A DNA stretch of 64,000 bases from Sphingosinicella sp. CPCC 101087 (GTDB taxonomy: Bacteria > Pseudomonadota > Alphaproteobacteria > Sphingomonadales > Sphingomonadaceae). The stretch is from the NCBI RefSeq assembly GCF_004151485.1, contig NZ_SBFF01000001.1, positions 372,001 to 436,000 on the forward strand. Reading direction: 5' to 3'. Positions 43,041-51,431 of the stretch are shown here, in pieces (within the stretch, counting starts at the first letter, position 1; each line of letters starts with the position of its first letter). The notes below the pieces were generated by a model. It saw nothing but the letters and a program-made list of their open reading frames with translations, did not search any database and was not told the origin of the DNA. The position numbers and the translations under genes are program-made.

Positions 43041-44066
43041 ATGAAGACGAGATTGTTCTTGACCGCTTTTGCCTGCACATTGGGTTTGGGAGCCAGCCTG
43101 ATTTCGGCGGCGCACGCGCAGGGCACGGAGCTCAAATGGTACAAGGGGAATACCCACACCCATACGAGTAATTCGAGCGGTGGTGACAGTGCGCCCGACG
43201 CCGTCGCCCGCTGGTACCGCGAACATGGCTATCAGTTCGTCTTCATCACCGATCACGACGAATATCTGACCGATGTCGAACCATTGAACGCGCTGCTCGG
43301 CAGGCGCGACTGGTTCCTCGTCCTTCCCGGCCAGGAGATCGGCGAGAGGATCAGGCGCGCGAACGGCGAGCATGTCGGCCTCCATATGAATGCGCTGTTC
43401 ACGACCGAGACGCTTTATCCCGAGACATCGATCGAGAGCGCCGTCGCTCCGGCCTTGGCGCAGGGGGCACTGGTCCAGTTCAATCATCCCAACTACGTCT
43501 GGTCCGTGAAGCCCGCTGATCTCGATACCGTGCCGGATGGCGCGTTGATCGAGGTGTGGAACGGCCTCGACGGGATCAACAATCTAGGCGGTGATGACGG
43601 ACAGGGTGACGTAAGACCCTCGGCCGAAGGTTATTGGGATTATCTGCTCAGCCGAGGGAAGATAATCTGGGGTGTGGGGGCCGACGATGCCCACGTATTC
43701 AAGGGTGAATCCGCGACTCCAGGCAGGGCGTGGATCGTTGTGCGAGCGCCTGAGCTCACGCCTGACGCGATCAAGACGGCGATGACCAAGGGGGAGTTCT
43801 ATGCGTCCACCGGTCTGGTTCTGGACGATATCGTCTCGGACGCGAACAGCCTGACCGTGAAGATCGCGGAATCCGAGAGCAATCCGCCACGTTATCTCAC
43901 CCGCTTCGTCGGGCAGGGCGGCGAGATATTGGCCGAAGTCGCTGGCTTGAACCCGAGCTATCGCTTCAGGGGCAACGAAACCTATGTCCGCGCCTCGATC
44001 ATCGACTCGAACGGGAGGCGTGCCTGGACCCAGCCCGTGTTCCGCGATGGCCGGGCGATCCGGTAG
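43041..44066 (+). CDS. Periplasmic PHP-domain metallohydrolase (CehA/McbA-like)
   Basis: A 341-residue protein with a signal peptide (cleavage near SAAHAQG). The PHP metal site is readable: NTHTHTSNSSGGDSAP (motif I), ITDHDEY (II), LPGQEIG with the following Glu, HVGLHMN, NHPNYVW and GADDAHVF. PHP enzymes cleave phosphoesters; related periplasmic members act on phosphodiesters, while CehA-type enzymes hydrolyse carbamates, so phosphate release is probable but not certain. ATG 43041 has GAGGA upstream. Cotranscription with the TonB receptor suggests it trims the substrate after outer-membrane passage, before uptake by PhnCDE. Confidence 0.83.
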   Translation: MKTRLFLTAFACTLGLGASLISAAHAQGTELKWYKGNTHTHTSNSSGGDSAPDAVARWYREHGYQFVFITDHDEYLTDVEPLNALLGRRDWFLVLPGQEIGERIRRANGEHVGLHMNALFTTETLYPETSIESAVAPALAQGALVQFNHPNYVWSVKPADLDTVPDGALIEVWNGLDGINNLGGDDGQGDVRPSAEGYWDYLLSRGKIIWGVGADDAHVFKGESATPGRAWIVVRAPELTPDAIKTAMTKGEFYASTGLVLDDIVSDANSLTVKIAESESNPPRYLTRFVGQGGEILAEVAGLNPSYRFRGNETYVRASIIDSNGRRAWTQPVFRDGRAIR

Positions 44067-44125
44067 CTGAGATTGCGGAGTCTTGCCGGCGGGTAGGAGG
44101 AACCGCTGGTGGATGTCTCGACGAA

Positions 44126-44143
44126 CGCCGGCTTCGGCAGGCG
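44126..44143. terminator. Hairpin with UUCG-type loop between converging genes
   Basis: Seven-base-pair stem with one mismatch and a C(TTCG)G tetraloop, between the PHP gene end and the end of the UDP-GlcNAc 2-epimerase gene; GCCATTTC follows. Likely a terminator for the rightward transcript. Confidence 0.4.
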
Positions 44144-44151
44144 CCATTTCG

Positions 44152-45327
44152 TCACGCGCCGTTCCGCTCTCGGCCAGCGATCGATCTGGCCGTGAGCGAT
44201 TCGCGGCCGTTCGCATCTGACCGGCCTCGCCCACCCCGGCGCCGCAGGTCCTCCACGCACCGCGCCGCCGTGCGCCCGTCCCAAAATTCCGGCTTCGGCG
44301 CCCGGTGCACGTTGCTCCCGCCATTCAGCGCGGCACGCAGCGATTCGAGCACGTTCTGCGGTGTCGCCAGCCGGTTTGTGCCTTGCTCCACCGTGATCGG
44401 CCGCTCGGTGGATTCCCTCAAGGTGAAGCAGGGTATGCCGAGATAGGTGGTCTCCTCTTGGATCCCGCCGGAATCGGTGACGACCGCGCGCGCACCGGAG
44501 ACGAGGCTCATGAAGCGCACATAAGGCATCGGCTCGAGCAGCTTCACCCCGACGCCGGCCAGACGGGCGTCGAGGCCGCTCTCCTTCAGCCGCGCCGACG
44601 TGCGCGGATGGACCGGAAACACGACCGGCAGCTCCGCCTGGACCGCGGCGAGGCAGTCGACCAGGGTGGCGAGCTGCGCCGGATCGTCGACATTGGCCGG
44701 CCGGTGTAGCGTCACGACGCAATAGCCGCTTCCATTGTACCCCAGGCTCGCCGGCACGCCGGCCGCCTCGATCGCCGGCCGCTTCATCTCGAAGCTGTCG
44801 AGCATGATATTGCCGACCCGGGTCACCCGTTCGGCCGGCACCCCTTCCGCGGCGAGGTTCGCATCCGCGTCGGGCGAGGGCGTCCACAGCACGTCCGCCA
44901 CCGCGTCGGTGGCGATCCGGTTGATCTCCTCCGGCATCGTCCGGTCGCGGGAGCGAAGCCCCGCCTCGAGGTGGACCGTCGGGATTCCGAGCTTCACCCC
45001 GGTGAGCGCGCAGGCGAGCGTCGAATTGACGTCGCCGACGACGACCAGCCAGTCGGGCCGGTGCGCGGCGGCGACCTCGCCATAGGCCAGCATCACCCGG
45101 CCGGTCTGCTCGGCATGGCTGCCCGATCCGATGCCGAGGTGGAAATCGGGATCGAACAGGCCGAGGTCGGCGAGGATGTCGGCCGACATGTTGGCGTCGT
45201 AATGCTGGCCGGTATGAATAAGGACCGGCGCGAAATCCTCGGCGGCGGCCAAAGCGTGCCAAAGCGGCGCCACCTTCATGAAGTTGGGGCGAGCGGCGGC
45301 GATCAGATGGACGGTGCGGACAGGCAA
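44152..45327 (-). CDS. wecB: UDP-N-acetylglucosamine 2-epimerase (non-hydrolysing)
   Basis: A 391-residue GT-B-fold enzyme that converts UDP-GlcNAc to UDP-ManNAc. Diagnostic segments are AARPNFMKVAPL, IHTGQHYDANMS, VVVGDVNSTLA, HLEAGLRSRDRTMPEEINR, VTLHRPANVD and VTDSGGIQEETTYLGIP. TTG at 45327 is the apparent start. The last 30 residues are Arg-rich and probably extra. It is alone here, leftward, but opens a stretch of surface-polysaccharide genes on the right; ManNAc-containing capsule or enterobacterial-common-antigen-like polymers are possible uses. Confidence 0.93.
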   Translation of the reverse strand: MPVRTVHLIAAARPNFMKVAPLWHALAAAEDFAPVLIHTGQHYDANMSADILADLGLFDPDFHLGIGSGSHAEQTGRVMLAYGEVAAAHRPDWLVVVGDVNSTLACALTGVKLGIPTVHLEAGLRSRDRTMPEEINRIATDAVADVLWTPSPDADANLAAEGVPAERVTRVGNIMLDSFEMKRPAIEAAGVPASLGYNGSGYCVVTLHRPANVDDPAQLATLVDCLAAVQAELPVVFPVHPRTSARLKESGLDARLAGVGVKLLEPMPYVRFMSLVSGARAVVTDSGGIQEETTYLGIPCFTLRESTERPITVEQGTNRLATPQNVLESLRAALNGGSNVHRAPKPEFWDGRTAARCVEDLRRRGGRGRSDANGRESLTARSIAGRERNGA

Positions 45328-45512
45328 GCAACGGGCTCCGGTGAAGTCGGATTTCCGTTACGCACGCAACGGTTAAGGTCGCCTCAACGCGCATCCGGCA
45401 CAACGCCCGGTACGCCGTGGCGCGAATACGTTCGTCGGTGTCGCATACGATTTGCGAACGCGCGCACGGAACGCTACCCGAACGGCTGTCCGATGCCGGA
45501 TGCACGAACGTC

Positions 45513-45683
45513 ATGTCCGAACTCAAGCAGCGCGACGCCAGCAACGCCGATCAGGCCGACGAGATCGAGGCCAGCCAGGAAGCGCTCCGGCGGAGCATCG
45601 CCGAAAGCCGGCGGCTGATCGAGCAGGCCGCCGAGATCACGCGGCGCCATCGCCGCAGCCAGGAAGAGCGCGGGCGTCGCTGA
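45513..45683 (+). CDS. Small coiled-coil hypothetical protein
   Basis: A 56-residue, highly charged protein (MSELKQRDASNADQADEIEA at the start) whose middle (ALRRSIAESRRLIEQAAEI) has a clear heptad pattern. Small proteins like this with SIAESRRLI are familiar from sphingomonad genomes. ATG 45513 is taken because the coil starts just after it; the 32 residues upstream look random. No partner or function known. Confidence 0.5.
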   Translation: MSELKQRDASNADQADEIEASQEALRRSIAESRRLIEQAAEITRRHRRSQEERGRR

Positions 45684-46103
45684 CGGCCCTCCTCGCCTGC
45701 GGTGAGCATCAAGTTCGGTGAAGCCGGACTCCTCCCGCAAGGACCAAGGCATGGCAGGTGGCCCGGATCATCTGGGCGTCGTACCGGCGAAGCCTGCCCC
45801 GATCCGCACCGAAGGGGCGCCCCTCCGCCGCCGATGACGAAGGGCTGCCTTCTCACTCCAGCGAGGCGTGCACCCGTCTCATGCGCGCAGCCCTCTCCTC
45901 TTCGCGTCTTTCGGGTCTTCCGGCCTTGCCGTACTGGATCGCTTCCGATCCTTTCCGGATAGCGCTTGCGCGACGAGACCATTCCACCCTGTCGCACCCC
46001 TTCGCTCCCTTCGCGTGCCGTTCTCCGGAACCGCCGCACCATCCCGAGGTTGCCATGCCGGGCCGGGCGTGACAGGTCCGCCGCGACAGGGAGACGAGCA
46101 GGC
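45684..46103. other. 420-base intergenic stretch
   Basis: No convincing gene. Several short C/T-rich segments of the type CTTCGCGT occur (about 45895-45920 and 46005-46030), resembling noncoding repeats common between sphingomonad genes; a related segment is at 50212-50240. The last 20 bases hold AGGGAGACGAG, the ribosome site of the MFS gene. Confidence 0.35.
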
Positions 46104-47822
46104 TTGAATCGGGAGGCCCAGCCACCTTCCGCCGGAGCGGCGGACGCGGAGACGCAAGGGGAAGAGGCTCCGAGCCCTCCCGCGCGCACGGGTTCGCTGG
46201 CGCCGCTGCGCCACAAGACCTTCCGCTCGATCTGGATCGCGAGCCTCGCCTCGAATTTCGGCGGCATGATCCAGTCGGTCGGCGCGGCCTGGATGATGAC
46301 CTCCATCTCCGGTTCGGCCGACATGGTCGCCCTCGTCACCGCATCGGTGACCCTGCCGATCATGCTGCTCGCTCTGCTCGCCGGCGCGGCCGCCGACAAT
46401 TTCGACCGGCGGCGGATCATGCTCGCCGCTCAGACCTTCATGCTCCTGGTCTCCGCCGCGCTCGCCGTCTGCGCCTGGCTGGGCTGGATCACTCCCTGGT
46501 TCCTTCTCCTCTTCACCTTCCTGATCGGCTGCGGCTCGGCCTTCAACGGTCCCGCCTGGCAGGCCTCGGTGGGCGAGATGGTACCGCGCTCGGACCTGCC
46601 GTCGGCCGTCGCTCTCAACAGCATGGCCTTCAACATCGCGCGCAGCCTCGGGCCCGCGATCGGCGGCGCGATTGTCGCAGCTGTCGGCGCGGCGGCCGCC
46701 TTCGCGGTCAACGCCGTCAGCTATTTCGGGCTCGTCGCCGTGCTTGCGCGCTGGCACCCGAATCGGCCGGAGCGCCGGCTGCCGCGCGAGCGCATGGGCG
46801 GCGCGATGGCCGCCGGCATACGCTATGCCGCCATGTCGCCGGCGATCGGAACCGTGCTCGGCCGCGCTCTCCTGTTCGGCTTCGGCGCCAGCGCGGTCTC
46901 GGCGCTGATGCCGCTCATCGCCCGCGACCTGATCGGCGGCGGCGCGCTCACCTACGGTCTGCTGCTCGGCGCGTTCGGCGCCGGCGCCGTCGGCGGGGCG
47001 CTCGCCACCGCGCGCCTGCGCGCCATGGCGACGTCGGAAGGAATCGTCCGCGCCGCCTGCCTGGCCTTCGCTGCCGCGGCCGCCGCCGCGGCGTTCAGCT
47101 CATGGCTCGTCGTGACCATGGCGGCCCTGCTCGCCGGCGGCGCCGCCTGGGTGCTGGCGCTGTCGACTTTCAACGTCACCGTGCAGCTCAGCGTCCCCCG
47201 CTGGGTCGTGGCGCGCGCATTGTCCCTCTACCAGATGGCCGCGTTCGGCGGGATGGCGATCGGGAGCTGGACCTGGGGCATGGCCGCCGAGGCGGAAGGC
47301 CTGCCTGCCGCCCTCGTCGAGGCGGCGGCCGTGATGGCGGTCTGCGCCGCCTTGGGGCTCAAGCTGCCTTTGCCGCGCGTCGGCGCCGCCAATCTCGATC
47401 CGCGAAGCGGCTGGGTCCCGCCCGATACCGCGCTCGACATCGAGCCGCGCAGCGGCCCGGTGGTGATCACCATCGAGTTCCGGATCCGCGAGGCCGACAT
47501 TCCCGAATTCATGAAGGCGATGGCCGAGCGGCGCCGGATCCGCCGCCGCGCCGGCGCTCGGCGCTGGACGCTGCTTCGCGACCTCTCCGACCCGGAAATC
47601 TGGATCGAGCGGTTCCACCTCCCCAACTGGATCGAATATATCCGCCACAACAGCCGCATCACCCAGGCCGATGCCCTCGCCACCGGCAGGGCCTGGGAGC
47701 TCCACGCCGGCCCCGACAGCCCCCACATCCGCCGCCTGATCGAACGGCACACCGATGCCCCGCCGGATACCGTCCGCCCGGAACTCTCCGAGCCGCTGAC
47801 CGACGCCCGGCGCTTCGGATAG
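46104..47822 (+). CDS. MFS exporter with C-terminal ABM-like domain
   Basis: About 572 residues. Residues 35-430 are a twelve-helix MFS_3 (EntS-like) exporter: FRSIWIASLASNFGGMIQS, LLAGAAADNFDRRRIM, GSAFNGPAWQASVGEMVPR. The last 130 residues are soluble, starting PVVITIEFRIREADIPEFMK, and resemble an antibiotic-biosynthesis-monooxygenase (ABM) ferredoxin-like domain, a known architecture in this family. TTG 46104 with AGGGAG upstream is preferred to an earlier start in noncoding-looking sequence. Possible cargo: siderophore or other small molecule. Confidence 0.84.
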   Translation: MNREAQPPSAGAADAETQGEEAPSPPARTGSLAPLRHKTFRSIWIASLASNFGGMIQSVGAAWMMTSISGSADMVALVTASVTLPIMLLALLAGAAADNFDRRRIMLAAQTFMLLVSAALAVCAWLGWITPWFLLLFTFLIGCGSAFNGPAWQASVGEMVPRSDLPSAVALNSMAFNIARSLGPAIGGAIVAAVGAAAAFAVNAVSYFGLVAVLARWHPNRPERRLPRERMGGAMAAGIRYAAMSPAIGTVLGRALLFGFGASAVSALMPLIARDLIGGGALTYGLLLGAFGAGAVGGALATARLRAMATSEGIVRAACLAFAAAAAAAAFSSWLVVTMAALLAGGAAWVLALSTFNVTVQLSVPRWVVARALSLYQMAAFGGMAIGSWTWGMAAEAEGLPAALVEAAAVMAVCAALGLKLPLPRVGAANLDPRSGWVPPDTALDIEPRSGPVVITIEFRIREADIPEFMKAMAERRRIRRRAGARRWTLLRDLSDPEIWIERFHLPNWIEYIRHNSRITQADALATGRAWELHAGPDSPHIRRLIERHTDAPPDTVRPELSEPLTDARRFG

Positions 47823-47829
47823 GAAGCCC

Positions 47830-47886
47830 GCTTCGCGAGCGCCCCCCGCGAGGGAGGGGATCCAGCTTGCCCGCTTGGCTGCCTTG
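47830..47886. repeat. REP-like intergenic repeat, partial copy
   Basis: Directly after the MFS gene, CGCTTCGCGAGCG and CCGCGAGGG are followed by ATCCAGCTTGCC and TTGGCTGCC. The string ATCCAGCTTGCC with GGCTG after it recurs at 62763-62783 in a clear inverted repeat, so this is probably a diverged copy of the same element. Confidence 0.4.
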
Positions 47887-47984
47887 CGCGCGACTACGGG
47901 CGGCTGCGCGTGACCCGGGTCCGTCGCAACGACGCTCCAACGGCTTAGGTTTATCTTCACCCCCTCGCTCTACGCCCGAATCCC

Positions 47985-49001
47985 ATGGCTACTCGGGTGC
48001 TGCTCACTGTCGATACCGAGCTGACCTGGCGGCATTTCGCGCGCGGCGCGGACTGGCGCCAGAATCTCGCGCTCAGCTTCGATCCGGCCGGTGTCGGGAT
48101 ACCCTACCAGCTGGACCGCCTCGCGCGGCACGGGCTCAACGCCTGCTTCTTCGTCGATCCGATGCCGGCCCTGGTCTACGGGATCGAGCCGGTTCGCCGG
48201 ATGATTGCGCCGATCCTCGACGCCGGTCAGGAAGTGCAGCTTCACCTCCACAGCTTCTGGGCCGATCTCGCCGAAGGGCGGCGCGACGACGCCCGGTTCG
48301 AGCTGACCGCCTTCGACGCGGCCGGGCAGGCGAAGCTGATCGCCACTGCCCGCGACCTCCTCGTCGCCGCCGGCGCCCCGGCGCCGATCGCCTTCCGCTC
48401 CGGAAGCTATGCCGCGGACTCCGCCACCCTGGCCGCGCTCGCCGGGCTCGGCCTTCGCTATGACAGCAGTCACAACGGCGCCGAGCACCCCTGGCCCAGC
48501 GCGCTTCCGCTTGATCCAACCCTGATCGACCCGTGCGAGTCGGAGGGGATCGTCGAACTGCCGATAAGCCAGATCCTCCGCTCCGACGGCGGCTTGCGGC
48601 CGGTCCAGCTCTGCGCCCTGTCGGACGGCGAGATGGCGGCGGCGATTCGCCACGCCGACGCTCACGATCATCCGCTGGTGACGATCGTCAGCCACAGCTT
48701 CGAGCTGGCCAGCCGCGACGGGCTCAGGGTCAACGCCTTGGTCCGGCGCCGTTTCGATCGGCTGTGCGCCTTCCTCGAACGGGAAGCGGAGACCGTTCCG
48801 ACCACGCGTTTCGACGCGTTGCCCGCATTTCCGCCGCCACCGGGATCCGCACCGCTGCCGGCGCAGCCGCTGCGCACGCTTCGCCGCGTTGCCGAGCAAG
48901 GCTGGGGCAATGCCCGCTACGAGCAGCCGGCGCTGACCGCCGCGCTGCTGGCACCGGCCCCGGCCGCGGCGCTCGGATATCTCTCCTATGTCGGCCTCTG
49001 A
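47985..49001 (+). CDS. Polysaccharide deacetylase-family protein
   Basis: A 338-residue NodB-homology-like protein. LLTVDTELTW gives the first Asp motif, NACFFVDPM the next strand, VQLHLHSFW the metal-binding His-x-His pair, AFRSGSYAAD the catalytic loop and TIVSHSFEL the last His motif. No signal peptide, so cytoplasmic. Relatives act on GlcNAc-containing polymers or lipid-linked sugars. ATG 47985; its 3' end overlaps the acetyltransferase gene by 14 bases, so the two form one transcript concerned with surface glycan building. Confidence 0.83.
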   Translation: MATRVLLTVDTELTWRHFARGADWRQNLALSFDPAGVGIPYQLDRLARHGLNACFFVDPMPALVYGIEPVRRMIAPILDAGQEVQLHLHSFWADLAEGRRDDARFELTAFDAAGQAKLIATARDLLVAAGAPAPIAFRSGSYAADSATLAALAGLGLRYDSSHNGAEHPWPSALPLDPTLIDPCESEGIVELPISQILRSDGGLRPVQLCALSDGEMAAAIRHADAHDHPLVTIVSHSFELASRDGLRVNALVRRRFDRLCAFLEREAETVPTTRFDALPAFPPPPGSAPLPAQPLRTLRRVAEQGWGNARYEQPALTAALLAPAPAAALGYLSYVGL

Positions 49002-49899
49002 AACGGCGCTGCCGCTCCGTGTCGGCGCCCGCACCCTGGTCACGCTGCGGCGGCGGCTGGTCAGGCGGCGGCTGAGCCTTGAGGAGGCGCTGACCGGCCA
49101 AGCGCCCCGGCTGCCGACCCTCGGCCGCAACGAGCATGGTTATCTGGTGAATGCGTTGCCCGCCGGACTCGCGCAACCGCTCGCTTGCGCCCAGGGCGAC
49201 CTGAAGCCGTTCGTGCGCCAGGCCTATGTCCGGAGCTACGCGCGGCTCGACCTCGGTTTCGATTCCTATTTCTCGGCTTTTTCAGCGAAAAGCCGGTCGA
49301 CCCTAAGGCGCAAGGTGAAGAAACTCGCCGACCGGTCGGGTGGGTCGCTGGACCTGCGCGCCTATCGAAACGAGGCCGAGATCGAAACCTTCCATCGCGC
49401 CGCCCGGAGCGTCTCGGCGCTCACTTATCAGGAAAGGCGGCTCGGCGCCGGCCTTCCGGACGGGCCCGAGGCGCTTGCGTCGATGCAGGCGCTGGCCCGG
49501 CAGGGCCTCGCCCGCGGCTGGCTCCTATTCGTCGACGGCCGGCCGATCAGCTATCTTTACGCGCCGGCCGAGGGCTCCACCCTCATCTATGCCTATCTCG
49601 GCTACGATCCCGAATTCGCCGCCTTCTCGCCGGGAACGGTCCTTCAGCTCGAGGCGATGCGCACCTTGATGGACGAAGGCGATTTCCGCCTGTTCGACTT
49701 CACCGAAGGCGAAGGGCAGCACAAGCGTCAGTTCGCCACCGGCGGCCTCGACTGCGTCGACCTCCTGCTGGTCCGCCCTACTCCCGCCAATCTCGCCATC
49801 GGCCACACCCTCAATGCCTTCGACGCCGCAGTGGCGATGGGGAAGAAGGCCGCCACCACGCTCGGTGCCCAGGACCTGCTGAGGCGTCTACGGCGCTAA
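48988..49899 (+). CDS. FemAB/BioF2-like acyltransferase
   Basis: A 303-residue GNAT-fold enzyme of the Acetyltransf_6 (FemAB-like) type. SAKSRSTLRRKVKKL is the basic helix seen in this group, LLFVDGRPISYLYAP the central strands, YAYLGYDPEFAAFSPGTVLQLEAMR the acyl-CoA or acyl-tRNA-binding loop, and LFDFTEGEGQHKRQFATG the C-terminal signature. Such proteins acylate sugars or peptides during exopolysaccharide or PEP-CTERM/exosortase-linked work. Overlaps the deacetylase gene, suggesting deacetylation followed by a new acyl group. Confidence 0.82.
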   Translation: MSASETALPLRVGARTLVTLRRRLVRRRLSLEEALTGQAPRLPTLGRNEHGYLVNALPAGLAQPLACAQGDLKPFVRQAYVRSYARLDLGFDSYFSAFSAKSRSTLRRKVKKLADRSGGSLDLRAYRNEAEIETFHRAARSVSALTYQERRLGAGLPDGPEALASMQALARQGLARGWLLFVDGRPISYLYAPAEGSTLIYAYLGYDPEFAAFSPGTVLQLEAMRTLMDEGDFRLFDFTEGEGQHKRQFATGGLDCVDLLLVRPTPANLAIGHTLNAFDAAVAMGKKAATTLGAQDLLRRLRR

Positions 49900-49958
49900 G
49901 CCGTTCCGGCATGCCAATCCGAAAGAGCCGAATGTCGGCACGGCCCAACTTCGTATTT

Positions 49959-49973
49959 GTTCTTGCTTTGTTC
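49959..49973. promoter_or_regulatory. SOS-box-like sequence GTTC-N7-GTTC
   Basis: GTTC at 49959-49962 and 49970-49973 with seven bases between is the consensus alphaproteobacterial LexA site. It is the only part of a 455-base gap (49900-50354) with a recognisable signal. No SOS-type gene follows on either strand; the rightward open frames are Arg/Ser/Pro-rich and look random. The rest of the gap shows C/T-rich repeat-like pieces and nothing else I can name. Confidence 0.45.
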
Positions 49974-50354
49974 GGTAGACTCGGGTAACGGCAGTGCGGC
50001 TGACGGCTCTTTCGCATCGTGGATCGACGAACGCTTCCCGGCCTCGCCCGACCTGGAGGAATGCACCCGCGCGTCACCCTCGCCCTTTCGCGGGACCGGC
50101 GGACCGGCCGGCTTACCCTTGGCCCCTCTCGACTCCTTTGTCCGGGTCGAATCCGTCTCGCCTCCACCGTGCTGACCTGGAGGGATGCCGCCGGCGCTGG
50201 CTTTCCCGCCGCGCCTTCGCGTGCTCCGCGTTTCTCAGCGTGGCGCGGCCGCTGTGGAGAAGGCCGGCACGATAGAGGCCCGGCCGCATATTTCGGCCGG
50301 AGGGACTCGCGCGCGCGTGGCAAGTGTCAATTTCGTCAACTTCGTCGTCGCGAG

Positions 50355-51431
50355 CTACCGCCCTGCGCGCACCGTCGCCGCATAAGCGAAGAATCCGAGA
50401 GCGATGAACCCTTCCTTATATTCGGTCGGATCCGGGAGGTCGATTGCCGCCCCTCCCCAAGCCAGGAACAGCAGCTTCCCGCCGACCAGGGCCGCCGCGG
50501 CAAGACCGAAAGTCGTCGCCTCGCCCCGATCGCCCCGTCGCCAGGCTGCACCGGTCCAGGCGAGCATCGCGAACAGGCCGACCATGGCGCCGAGCTGGAT
50601 AGCGTAGAGGTCCCAGTGCCCGTAATCGAACCAGAGGAGCGGCGCGCTCACCAGAGCGACGGTCCGGTGCGGCACGAACGCCGTCAGCGGATGCGCCGCC
50701 GCCGCGGCCGGCAGGAGGTCGCGCACTAGCGGGAACAGGATCAGGAACAGGGCGGCGCCGCAATAATAGAGCGTCTCGAACAGGTCTGTCTGGAGGTTGT
50801 GAAAGTTGAACTCCTGCTGCCAGTTCACCTCCGCCAGCGGCTCCGGTGTGGCGAAGCCGAGCAACCGCTGGCCCCAGCTGATCTCTTCCATTCCGATCAC
50901 GGCAAGTACGGCGCACAGGCCGGCAGCGACGATCAGTGCGGCGGGGCCGTCGCGCCGGCGCAGCGCGCGCCCGGCGAGCAAGCCGGCGCCGACGAGAAGC
51001 AGCAGCGCCGAGCCCCATTCGAGCGGACGATCCTCCTGCGCCCCCGCATGGAAGGCGGCGGGATCGGCGAGGAACAAGGCCGTTACCGCCGCGCCGGCCG
51101 TGGTGGCGGCGATCCCGGCGGCGAGGCGGGCGGCCGTCATCGACTCCGTACCGAGCGGGCAGGGCTTCGCCTGCGCCCTCACCAGGGACGAGACCAGCAG
51201 CGCCGTGGCCGAAAGCAGGAAGATCGACTGGACGATCTGGTGGAAGGCGAAGCCGGCCGGCGCCTCGCGCACGAGCGGAAGGCCGAGCAGCACGACGTCG
51301 TTGAACGCGAAGACGATCTGCCCGGCGAGCAGGGCCAGCAGCGCGGCGCGGATCGGCCGCGCCATGGGCTGCGCCAGCCAGGCACCGGCATCGCGCAGCG
51401 GCGTCAGGGACGGGCTGGAGGACCGGATCAC
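50355..51431 (-). CDS. Polytopic membrane protein of unknown function
   Basis: A 358-residue protein with about nine membrane helices. A loop reads GMEEISWGQRLLGFATPEPL followed closely by FNFHNLQTDLFETLYY; I remember EEISWGQR...NLHNLQ-type loops from a widespread uncharacterised membrane family often near polysaccharide or exosortase genes, but no activity is known. GTG 51431 overlaps the stop of the upstream acyltransferase by four bases, so it is coupled to it. The conserved Glu/His/Asn in the loop could be an active site. Confidence 0.72.
   Translation of the reverse strand: MIRSSSPSLTPLRDAGAWLAQPMARPIRAALLALLAGQIVFAFNDVVLLGLPLVREAPAGFAFHQIVQSIFLLSATALLVSSLVRAQAKPCPLGTESMTAARLAAGIAATTAGAAVTALFLADPAAFHAGAQEDRPLEWGSALLLLVGAGLLAGRALRRRDGPAALIVAAGLCAVLAVIGMEEISWGQRLLGFATPEPLAEVNWQQEFNFHNLQTDLFETLYYCGAALFLILFPLVRDLLPAAAAAHPLTAFVPHRTVALVSAPLLWFDYGHWDLYAIQLGAMVGLFAMLAWTGAAWRRGDRGEATTFGLAAAALVGGKLLFLAWGGAAIDLPDPTEYKEGFIALGFFAYAATVRAGR

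Noticed and set aside
45853-46125. Leftward 90-codon ORF in the gap before the MFS exporter
   Set aside because: Runs through repeat-like C/T-rich DNA and covers the MFS ribosome site; composition is random.
49994-50275. Rightward ORF of 93 codons after the SOS-like box
   Set aside because: Arg/Pro/Ser-rich, no ribosome site and no motif; looks like chance coding.
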